Part shown: piece by piece, positions 1-5,032 of the stretch
Numbering within the stretch: position 1 is the stretch's first letter
Layout: each line of letters opens with the position of its first letter
Origin: an uncultured Bdellovibrio sp.
GTDB taxonomy: Bacteria > Bdellovibrionota > Bdellovibrionia > Bdellovibrionales > Bdellovibrionaceae
Length of the DNA: 5,032 nt
Assembly: GCA_946482355.1 (NCBI GenBank)
Contig: CAMLRE010000196.1
Location: 1-5,032 of the forward strand
Reading direction: 5' to 3'
The notes under the pieces: generated by a model
Databases searched by the model: none
The model's input: only the letters and a program-made list of their open reading frames with translations
Told to the model about the DNA's origin: nothing
Made by a program: the position numbers and the translations under genes

Positions 1-762
1 TTCATTTAAAGTTTCATTGTTATAATAGTTGGTAACCGGAACCTCAGAAGTTGGAATTAAGCAGTAGTCTGTGCCTTCTAATTTAAAAACGTCTTCTTTA
101 AATTTTGGAAACTGACCAGTTCCTACAAAGCTATTACTGTTCGCCATAAATGGTGGAATCATTTCAGTATAACCATGCTGAGTAGAGTGCATGTCCATCA
201 TAAATTGGATCAATGCGCGTTCCATCTGAGCCGCAGCCCCTTTTAAGAAAGTAAAACGCGCCCCAGTGACTTTAGCAGCACGTTCAAAATCTAAAATATT
301 TAATTTTTCACCCAGCTCGATATGTTCTTTCGCTTTGAAAGAAAATTTCTTTGGCTCGCCAACCGTTTTAACCACTTTATTGTCGTGTTCAGATTTTCCA
401 ACCGGAACAGAAGAGTGTGGTTTGTTCGGAATAGTTAATAATAAATTGTAAACTTGCGCATCTGTTTCAGCAGCCTGAGTTTCTAATTCTTTTACGCGTG
501 TTTTTAGTTGGTCAACTTGTGAAAGAATATGCGAAGCATCTTTACCTTCACGTTTTAATTGGCCCACTTCAGCGCTTAATTTATTTTGACGGGCTTTTTC
601 AGTTTCAGCTGTATTGATCATTTCTTTGCGCGTGATGTTCGCTTTCATGATCTGTTCAAGAATTTCTGTGGAAGCGCCGCGATTAATTAAACCTTGTTTG
701 TAGTCATCAAAGTAAGACGTTCCATTTTCAGCTTTTTTCTCTAATAGCTTAATATCAATCAC
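1..762 (-). CDS. serS: Serine--tRNA ligase, N-terminal 254 residues (3' end beyond window)
   Basis: Seryl-tRNA synthetase, a cytoplasmic class II enzyme that charges tRNA-Ser (and tRNA-Sec) with serine. The frame is open from a GTG at 762 to the window edge, giving 254 of the usual ~425-430 residues. Residues 1-110 are the long helical-hairpin arm that grips the tRNA long variable arm, rich in K, E and Q. Next come the family linker IPNKPHSSVPVG (~111-122) and FKAKEHIELGEKLNILDFERAAKVTG (in part ~142-167). Class II motif 1 follows around 179-204, ending GYTEMIPPF with its invariant proline. The serine-binding TSEVPVTN is at ~238-245. Motifs 2 and 3 lie outside the window. The GTG start is chosen because AAGGA sits 6 nt upstream and the protein then opens MIDIKLLE, as SerRS proteins do. 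It is probably the third gene of an operon, 27 nt after a small membrane-protein gene. Identity is secure; co-transcription is inferred. Confidence 0.97.
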   Translation of the reverse strand, partial: MIDIKLLEKKAENGTSYFDDYKQGLINRGASTEILEQIMKANITRKEMINTAETEKARQNKLSAEVGQLKREGKDASHILSQVDQLKTRVKELETQAAETDAQVYNLLLTIPNKPHSSVPVGKSEHDNKVVKTVGEPKKFSFKAKEHIELGEKLNILDFERAAKVTGARFTFLKGAAAQMERALIQFMMDMHSTQHGYTEMIPPFMANSNSFVGTGQFPKFKEDVFKLEGTDYCLIPTSEVPVTNYYNNETLNE

Positions 763-768
763 AAAAAA

Positions 769-773
769 TCCTT
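769..773 (-). promoter_or_regulatory. Shine-Dalgarno site of serS
   Basis: AAGGA on the minus strand, followed by six T residues and then GTG at 762-760. The spacing of 6 nt is near ideal. The site supports the GTG as the true serS start. Confidence 0.8.
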
Positions 774-789
774 GGTTTTAAGAAAAGGG

Positions 790-1104
790 TTATTTACCCG
801 GAGCGATCAGAATATACATGCGAAGCACAGTGCCAAGCAACACACAGATAAGATCAAAGATCAAAATCTGCATCATGCCGAACCGGCTAAGGGCTTTATA
901 AATGGCTGTGGTAAAGACAAGCGTTAAAAACAACAGCATAAAAGTGCCCGATTGGGTAAGCTCTTGAATAATTAACGATAAAACTAATCCAATAAAGAAA
1001 CCGGACACTAGGCGTAACATTGCATGGGCAAAGCTTTGAGAAGCATTTTTAGCTCCTACTTGCAGATCATTTGAAAAGCCTTTGAATTTTTCTCCCAGAG
1101 TCAT
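790..1104 (-). CDS. Small three-helix inner-membrane protein, family unknown
   Basis: A 104-residue protein I do not recognise. Residues 1-28 form a polar, mildly basic N-terminus (MTLGEKFKGFSNDL...), followed by three hydrophobic segments at about 29-48, 53-70 and 78-101. The third is followed only by the tail APGK. There is no signal-peptidase site, no Cys/His cluster and no catalytic motif, so a structural or accessory role in the inner membrane is most likely. The ATG lies 3 nt after the TAG of the upstream TPR gene. Its purine-rich ribosome-binding candidate (GGGGG at 1119-1115, about 10 nt upstream) lies inside the end of that gene, so the two are probably translationally coupled and made in related amounts. 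This suggests, without proof, that the product works with the TPR protein. Its TAA is 27 nt before serS. That this is a real gene is well supported by coupling, spacing and its coherent membrane profile. Confidence 0.82.
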   Translation of the reverse strand: MTLGEKFKGFSNDLQVGAKNASQSFAHAMLRLVSGFFIGLVLSLIIQELTQSGTFMLLFLTLVFTTAIYKALSRFGMMQILIFDLICVLLGTVLRMYILIAPGK

Positions 1105-1107
1105 GGC

Positions 1108-4053
1108 CTATTTTCCCCCTAATGAAGCTATTTTATCTTCAATTTGTTTTCTGTCCAGCGCATTTGGCGAAAGTTCGATGTAAAGTTGGAATAATTCTTT
1201 GGCCTGCTTACGGTCGCCTTGGGCTTCCATAATAAAACCTTTTTCGCGGTACAGGGGAGCAAAGCCGCTTTCTTTAGTGCGCGCAATTTCAAGCATGTCT
1301 AAAGCGATGTCCATGGCGTCACTTTTTCGGTAGCAAGCGGCCGCTTTAACGTAAAGATCAGCCGATGTCGGGCGAAGCTTAATACCTTGCGAATATTCAG
1401 CCGCACATTCTTTAAACTGTTCTTTAGCGTTGTAAACCGTAGCCGCCAGTAAGTATGGATCAGCGATACCAGGGTTTTTTGATTTTTCTTCTTTAATCAT
1501 CTCAAGAGCTTTATCAAATTCGCCCAATTCAAAATGACAGCGCGCTAAGAAATACGAAATACGCGGGTAACTTGGGTTAATTCTTCGAACCATTTCAAAT
1601 TTTTTGTAAGCACTTTGAATAACCGCATTAGCATCTTTACTGCCCGGATTTTCTAATTCAAGCTGGGCTGTTGAAAATAACGGTTCAACATCAGATGGAT
1701 CAAGAACAGCAGCATCCATAAAATATTTTTGTGCCGTTTTAATCTCGTTCATGTACTGGTTAGATCTTGCTAAACCCATTAAGGCTTTTTTGTTTTTAGG
1801 ATCAGCCTCAACAATTTGTGCATAGATTTCAGAAGCTGAACGGTATTTTTCTTGAAGTTCATAGAAATCAGCTAAGCCTAAGCGATAATCAATCGTGTAC
1901 GGAAAAGTTTCGATTAATTTTTTAAAATTATTTTCAGCGGCGATATTACCTTGTTTGGCATAAAGATATTTTGAATAAGTAATCTGCGCTTCAGGTTTAC
2001 CGGGCTCAAGATCGACGGCTTTACTTGAATATCTTTGGGCATCTTCTAAGTATTTTGCTTTACGGTTTTCTTCTTCTTTTGTACGCGACGGAGAATTTAA
2101 AAATAGACTGATATTCGCATTTGCGATTAAACTTAAAAGCTCAACATCAGCGTCATACATTTTTACAGCTTTTTCGCCGTAAGTGATCGCCGTCGTCATG
2201 CTGTTTTTACGAAATTCAACAAGCGCCTGGGTTTTTACGATATCAAAGTTTTGCCCGCCGGCTTTAAGACCGTCTAACAAAGCTTTGCTGGCTTCGCCGA
2301 AAGCATATTTTTGTGAAAGGTAATCTGCTTTTTGCGCATAAGCTTGAGAAAGTTTCGGATCAGCTCGGATCGCACGGTCGACCCACATTAAGGCTTCACG
2401 CGTTTGGTTAATTGCCCATAAACTTTTCGCAGCTTTTAGTGCGGGCTCTGCATTTGTTTTATCAAATTCAAATGCCGCTTTGTACTGCGCTTGCGCAGCT
2501 AAGTGGTCACCCGATCTTGCGAATTGATCGCCTAAGAAAACTAATTCTGCTGATTGGTTGTTTCCGCGGTCTTCACCACCTAGTGACATCACAAGTTCTT
2601 TAATGGCTCTGTGGCTTGGGCTGATCGTTAGGGCAAACTGACCGACATCTAAGGCTTTTGAAGTATCTTTTCTAGAAATTAATAACTGGATGTATTCTTG
2701 AAGTGCATCCATGTGAAAGCTCTTCGGAAGTTTTCCGTCAATTGCATACGCGCGGCCAAAAAAGTTCAACGCTTTTTCTGCGCTTGAATTTTTTAATTCA
2801 ATTAAGCCCATGCCATAAAGAGCGCCTTTATGTTCTGGGTAATCGCGAAGAATGTTTGTGTAGGCATCTTGAGCTTCTTTGATTTTACCCTGTTTGTAAT
2901 ATGAACGCGCTAAAGCAAACTGCGCCCATGCCCAGCCAGGAAACGATTTAACGGCTTCGACGTAATAGGCTTCAGCGCTGATGTGATTTCCCATATCTTC
3001 AAGGATTTGACCCTTCATCAGATATAAGAACGGAAATAAAATAAATCTTTCACCCGATTGTTGATCAAGTGTTCTTTCAATCAAACCGCGTGCATCGCGC
3101 GGTTGGCCTTTAGCTAATAGGTAAACTGATTGGCAAGCATCTGAGTAACTTGAAATCGGATTCACCGTGCGCGCCATTTGAGTCACGACGGTAATCGCTT
3201 TTAAATCGTTTGAATTTTGTTTCGTGTAGGGCCACAGCTGTTCATACACCACACATAGTAAACCTAAAGTTTCTAAATCATTCGGAGAATTTTCAGAAGC
3301 TTGCGCTAAAAACTTTTGTGAATCACGCGTGTTTTCTAAGGTTCCGTTTTTAATAAGCTGAATCGCTTTTGCTTTAAGAGATTTAATTTCTGGTGCAGTT
3401 AATGTTTTTTCTGCTCCACGGGTTGGTGCAATTAAAACCCAGCCACTGTTGTTTTTTGCTCCCGGTTTTAAAACCCAGTAAAGACCTGCCGCCACAAGAA
3501 TAATTATAATAATAAATGGAAAGAACTTTTTAGATTCTTTAGCCTGAATACTTTTTAATTGCTGCATTTCGATCGTGAGCTGTTGGTCACGAGCTACTAA
3601 CAAGGCATTATTGTCAGCCGGGGTAATTGATGAAATGCCTGGTGTGCGGGCCACAGCACGATCAGGAACAACCGCCACCGGTTTTTTCATTTCTTCTTCG
3701 ACGAGTTGTTTGATTTCGTCTTTGAATTCAGGAACTTCTTCTACATCAGGCGGGGCTTCGACAACGTCTTCAGTGGGCTTTGATTGAATCTGCGTTTCAG
3801 CATCCATCTTCGCTGCTTTTTTTTCATCGCGCTCAGTTGGATTTTCTAAAGACTCTAAAAGCGCTTCATAAAATTCATGAACTTTAGCCAGTGGACGCCA
3901 TTCAGCGCTTGGGTGCTGAGCCACTTCTTCTTGGCCCGTTAAGATACCTTCAACAATCATCTTACTGATAGATTCACTTGGAAACGGCCCCTTGATTTGG
4001 CCATTCTCCATTTTGACTCTCCACTGATCGTTAAAATTTACTCTTTTTCCCAC
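1108..4053 (-). CDS. GYF-like domain / single TM / giant TPR-repeat envelope protein
   Basis: A 981-residue protein in four parts. Residues ~10-65 resemble a GYF_2-type domain: W11-R-V, NG, then GPF at 22-24, a helix, EVAQHPSAEWRPL. Residues ~66-150 are an acidic, proline-containing, low-complexity linker. A short helix precedes one strong transmembrane segment at ~177-195 (FFPFIIIIILVAAGLYWVL), flanked by KESKK, which predicts N-inside. From ~220 to ~970 runs a long TPR array with repeated ALA/Y...G and A...DP spacings, such as AEAYYVEAVKSFPG, AQDAYTNILRDYPE, AQKYFMDAAVLDPSD and KALEMIKEEKSKNPG. The inferred topology is a cytoplasmic GYF head with a ~780-residue periplasmic TPR solenoid acting as a protein-binding scaffold. 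GYF heads on membrane proteins occur in myxobacterial gliding machinery (GltJ-type), but I cannot show orthology. The start is GTG, directly after an in-frame TAA and without a clear SD. An in-frame ATG at codon 15 (4011) has a good SD but would lose the conserved Trp. Probably the first gene of the serS operon. Confidence 0.88.
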   Translation of the reverse strand: MGKRVNFNDQWRVKMENGQIKGPFPSESISKMIVEGILTGQEEVAQHPSAEWRPLAKVHEFYEALLESLENPTERDEKKAAKMDAETQIQSKPTEDVVEAPPDVEEVPEFKDEIKQLVEEEMKKPVAVVPDRAVARTPGISSITPADNNALLVARDQQLTIEMQQLKSIQAKESKKFFPFIIIIILVAAGLYWVLKPGAKNNSGWVLIAPTRGAEKTLTAPEIKSLKAKAIQLIKNGTLENTRDSQKFLAQASENSPNDLETLGLLCVVYEQLWPYTKQNSNDLKAITVVTQMARTVNPISSYSDACQSVYLLAKGQPRDARGLIERTLDQQSGERFILFPFLYLMKGQILEDMGNHISAEAYYVEAVKSFPGWAWAQFALARSYYKQGKIKEAQDAYTNILRDYPEHKGALYGMGLIELKNSSAEKALNFFGRAYAIDGKLPKSFHMDALQEYIQLLISRKDTSKALDVGQFALTISPSHRAIKELVMSLGGEDRGNNQSAELVFLGDQFARSGDHLAAQAQYKAAFEFDKTNAEPALKAAKSLWAINQTREALMWVDRAIRADPKLSQAYAQKADYLSQKYAFGEASKALLDGLKAGGQNFDIVKTQALVEFRKNSMTTAITYGEKAVKMYDADVELLSLIANANISLFLNSPSRTKEEENRKAKYLEDAQRYSSKAVDLEPGKPEAQITYSKYLYAKQGNIAAENNFKKLIETFPYTIDYRLGLADFYELQEKYRSASEIYAQIVEADPKNKKALMGLARSNQYMNEIKTAQKYFMDAAVLDPSDVEPLFSTAQLELENPGSKDANAVIQSAYKKFEMVRRINPSYPRISYFLARCHFELGEFDKALEMIKEEKSKNPGIADPYLLAATVYNAKEQFKECAAEYSQGIKLRPTSADLYVKAAACYRKSDAMDIALDMLEIARTKESGFAPLYREKGFIMEAQGDRKQAKELFQLYIELSPNALDRKQIEDKIASLGGK
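4009..4022 (-). promoter_or_regulatory. Internal SD plus ATG: alternative start of the TPR protein
   Basis: GGAGA (4022-4018) lies 6 nt upstream of an in-frame ATG (4011-4009, codon 15). The annotated GTG at 4053 has no comparable SD. With the predicted promoter at 4060-4088, transcription would begin near 4053, giving this ATG a normal ~40-nt leader. The GYF-like fold argues for the longer form because W11 precedes this ATG. Two N-terminal isoforms are also possible. Confidence 0.35.
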
Positions 4054-4059
4054 TTATCT

Positions 4060-4088
4060 ATTATGAAATGGATTCGAAATTCTGACAT
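4060..4088 (-). promoter_or_regulatory. Possible sigma-70 promoter of the TPR-serS operon
   Basis: On the minus strand, ATGTCA (4088-4083, 4 of 6 matches to TTGACA), a 17-nt spacer, then CATAAT (4065-4060, 5 of 6 matches to TATAAT). The predicted +1 falls at about 4053, on the GTG itself. This would make a GTG-started message leaderless. It is only a fair match in AT-rich DNA, so confidence is low. Confidence 0.35.
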
Positions 4089-4134
4089 TCAAATCGTAAA
4101 AAATCGGACCCAACTTATGACCAAAGTCCATCAA

Positions 4135-4164
4135 TGGAACCAGGCGGCAGTTCCAACTTGGAAC
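4135..4164. promoter_or_regulatory. Three TGGAAC half-sites: candidate enhancer-binding-protein site
   Basis: TGGAAC occurs at 4135-4140 and 4159-4164, and its reverse complement GTTCCA at 4150-4155. The last two form a perfect 15-bp palindrome, GTTCCAACTTGGAAC (4150-4164); the first two form an inverted repeat with a 9-bp spacer. The palindrome centre is about 92 bp upstream of the +1 predicted for the sigma-54 promoter at 4223-4237, which is the normal distance for an NtrC-family activator site. An IHF-like match (AATCAAGCGGTTC, minus strand, 4173-4161, 8 of 9 specified positions) overlaps its right edge. The site could equally control the divergent TPR operon, whose start is about 100 bp away. 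The regulator is unknown. Confidence 0.5.
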
Positions 4165-4182
4165 CGCTTGATTTCATTAGGG

Positions 4183-4196
4183 ATTTCTAAAGAAAT
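4183..4196. repeat. Small inverted repeat between operator and sigma-54 promoter
   Basis: ATTTCT-AA-AGAAAT is a perfect 6-bp-arm palindrome centred about 60 bp upstream of the predicted sigma-54 start. It could be a second protein-binding site. A short AT-rich palindrome is easily a chance event. Confidence 0.25.
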
Positions 4197-4222
4197 TAAA
4201 CAGGTCTAGAACTGTCTCAAGT

Positions 4223-4237
4223 TGGCACATCAGTTGC
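4223..4237 (+). promoter_or_regulatory. Sigma-54 (RpoN) promoter, consensus -24/-12 elements
   Basis: TGGCAC (4223-4228), five bases, then TTGC (4234-4237), preceded by T and followed by TTT. This reproduces the YTGGCAC-N5-TTGCW pattern of RpoN promoters, with exactly 10 nt between the invariant GG and GC. Taking the C of GC as -12 places +1 at about 4249. Such promoters need an ATP-driven enhancer-binding protein, and palindromic half-sites lie at the right distance upstream (4135-4164). The next feature downstream is a 48-codon ORF beginning at 4252. The motif match is exact; activity is inferred. Confidence 0.8.
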
Positions 4238-4251
4238 TTTAACAACTTCAC

Positions 4252-4398
4252 ATGAAATGGGTTGCAGTTGCATACATCATCGCAGTTTTGGTGATCTCAG
4301 CGAAAGCTAAGGCCATCAGCGACGAGCAAGCAGTAAACGCAACTTCGTTTTCAGATTCGACTACGGTTTTTGATTACCAAGCGAAGATCTCTGAATAG
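4252..4398 (+). CDS. 48-residue predicted exported peptide, unknown
   Basis: ATG at 4252 to TAG at 4398, 48 codons. The N-terminus looks like a Sec signal peptide: K2, hydrophobic core VAVAYIIAVLVIS (4-16), then AKAKA with a plausible cleavage after residue 19 or 21. The remaining ~27 residues (ISDEQAVNATSFSDS...) are polar, Ser/Thr-rich and acidic, with no Cys and no lipobox. No family is recognised. The ORF sits directly behind a consensus sigma-54 promoter and is followed by a terminator, so it is a self-contained transcription unit. There is no Shine-Dalgarno, and the predicted +1 (about 4249) leaves only ~3 nt of leader, so translation would be leaderless. The stop codon lies in the loop of a strong hairpin (4386-4412). 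The signal-peptide pattern and the promoter fit favour a real gene; the main alternative is that the transcript acts as an RNA. Confidence 0.62.
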   Translation: MKWVAVAYIIAVLVISAKAKAISDEQAVNATSFSDSTTVFDYQAKISE

Positions 4399-4498
4399 CA
4401 GTATTCAGGATCCCCTCCCAGGATAGGCCTCAGAGCTTTGTTTGGTAAATATAGATTCTTAAGTTCAAAATCATGCTGGTAACAGCAGCGGTTTTTAA
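4386..4498 (+). ncRNA. Structured 3' region of the sigma-54 transcript (3' UTR or small RNA)
   Basis: Two hairpins can be read by eye. The first pairs GATC (4386-4389) and CTGAATA (4391-4397) with TATTCAG (4402-4408) and GATC (4409-4412): 11 bp with one bulged T and a GCAG loop. The second is TGCTG-GTAA-CAGCA (4474-4487), a 5-bp stem closed by a GNRA-type GUAA tetraloop. Between them lies a C-rich run, CCCCTCC (4412-4418), followed by AGGATAGGCCTC. GGATCCCCTCC (4408-4418 region) resembles the 3' end of bacterial 16S rRNA (GGATCACCTCC) with one difference. The region ends at the terminator at 4499. I find no known riboswitch core. It may be a structured 3' UTR of the peptide ORF or the functional part of a small RNA. 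Confidence 0.42.
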
Positions 4499-4542
4499 AA
4501 GGCAAGTTTGTGGCCCCTCCTCGAACTTGCCTTAATTTTTTT
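4499..4542 (+). terminator. Strong intrinsic terminator of the sigma-54 unit
   Basis: A perfect 10-bp stem AAGGCAAGTT (4499-4508) / AACTTGCCTT (4524-4533), then AA and seven T (4536-4542). The 13-15-nt loop is unusually large and C-rich and contains CCCCTCC (4514-4520). The U-tract is much better in the rightward direction, so this ends the transcript begun near 4249. Confidence 0.85.
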
Positions 4543-4551
4543 CCCCCAAAA

Positions 4552-4656
4552 TTTTTTCCACCACAATAAAATTTAGACTGCGTTGCTGCGTCGGCGGCCT
4601 AGTAGAACTAGGGCCTTCTCCTTGCGCCTTGCTAAATTTCATTGTGATGAAAAAAA
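4552..4656. repeat. About 100-bp imperfect palindrome, probable dispersed intergenic repeat
   Basis: The outer arms CACAATAAAATTTAG (4562-4576) and CTAAATTTCATTGTG (4632-4646) pair at 14 of 15 positions and extend raggedly into a T-run (4552-4557) and an A-run (4650-4656). In the centre, CCTAGT (4598-4603) pairs with ACTAGG (4607-4612) around an AGA loop, extended by GG/CC past a bulged G. The intervening arms (GCGTTGCTGCGTCGGC and CTTCTCCTTGCGCCTTGC) are GC-rich and do not pair well, so the AT-rich ends and GC-rich core contrast sharply with each other and with the flanks. No ORF is present. The form suits a REP- or MITE-like non-autonomous element; a copy search would settle it. Confidence 0.6.
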
Positions 4657-4684
4657 TCATCTCTTCGATTCATGAAATATAGGC

Positions 4685-4707
4685 GAACTGCCTTCGGCGT
4701 TCTTTTT
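4685..4707 (+). terminator. Terminator-like hairpin
   Basis: GAAC(T)GCC (4685-4692) pairs with GGCGTTC (4696-4702) through 7 bp and one bulge, with a 3-nt TTC loop, followed by five T (4703-4707). No rightward gene ends immediately before it; the nearest rightward unit already has its own terminator at 4499-4542. It may be a backup or a decayed copy of the next hairpin, whose core sequence it resembles. Confidence 0.4.
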
Positions 4708-4714
4708 AGGAAAT

Positions 4715-4749
4715 AAAAAAAGGAACTGCTTTTGGCGGTTCCTTTTTTG
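4715..4749 (-). terminator. Intrinsic terminator of murA, bidirectional
   Basis: GGAACTGC (4722-4729) pairs with GCGGTTCC (4735-4742) over 8 bp, including one T-G wobble, with a TTTTG loop. It is flanked by seven A (4715-4721) and six T (4743-4748), so it has a U-tract in either direction. It lies about 26 nt past the murA stop codon on the minus strand and also blocks rightward read-through into murA. Confidence 0.8.
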
Positions 4750-4774
4750 TTTTTCATTTTGATTTAATTTTTGC

Positions 4775-5032
<258 letters not shown>

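Noticed and set aside
266..451. Rightward open frame opposite serS
   Set aside because: It lies wholly antisense to a confidently identified SerRS coding region and has no family features.
2412..3787. Rightward open frames at 2412-2603 and 3575-3787
   Set aside because: Both are antisense to the TPR gene. The second, rich in Ser and Thr, is simply the complement of the acidic linker.
4063..4209. A 48-codon rightward frame beginning MKWIRNSD, sharing the 9-mer ATGAAATGG with the start of the exported-peptide ORF at 4252
   Set aside because: No Shine-Dalgarno, no promoter match upstream, no signal peptide or recognisable domain, and the candidate operator lies inside it. The shared 9-mer does not extend into protein similarity. 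A longer version starting at 3997 overlaps the TPR gene in antisense.
4399..4498. Possible cyclic-di-GMP (GEMM) riboswitch, considered because of the GUAA-capped hairpin
   Set aside because: The conserved GEMM core, tetraloop receptor and second helix are not visible on either strand, and the region lies downstream of an ORF rather than upstream of one.

Overview
This 5 kb window looks like chromosomal DNA from a Bdellovibrio-like predatory bacterium (Bdellovibrionota), probably one of the lower-GC members. That placement rests on the moderate AT bias, on the character of the SerRS N-terminus as I remember such sequences, and on the pairing of a GYF-type N-domain with a large TPR protein. It is an inference from memory, not a search result.

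Layout. Three genes read leftward on the minus strand and probably form one operon. The first is a 981-residue membrane-anchored GYF/TPR protein (4053-1108). After a 3-nt gap comes a 104-residue three-helix membrane protein (1104-790). After a further 27 nt comes serS, whose first 254 codons are in the window (762-1). At the far right, the last 85 codons of murA (5032-4775) also read leftward and end at a hairpin terminator (4715-4749).

The 720 bases between the TPR gene and murA hold a separate, rightward unit that is the most interesting part of the window. It has three overlapping TGGAAC half-sites (4135-4164), then a perfect-consensus sigma-54 promoter (4223-4237), then a 48-codon ORF with a signal peptide (4252-4398). 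The ORF start lies about 3 nt from the predicted transcription start. It is followed by about 100 nt of foldable RNA and a strong intrinsic terminator (4499-4542). The transcript would be about 294 nt. It carries two copies of CCCCTCC, an anti-Shine-Dalgarno-like 7-mer, one just after a hairpin and one in the terminator loop. The unit could be a leaderless mRNA for a small exported peptide, a regulatory RNA, or both.

Beyond it lie a roughly 100-bp imperfect palindrome (4552-4656) that looks like a dispersed intergenic repeat, and two near-duplicate terminator-like hairpins (4685-4707 and 4715-4749).

How the parts relate: SerRS and MurA are housekeeping enzymes for translation and peptidoglycan synthesis. 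The TPR protein and the small membrane protein are probably envelope components made together. The sigma-54 unit is divergent from the TPR operon, shares its 5' intergenic region, and converges on murA.
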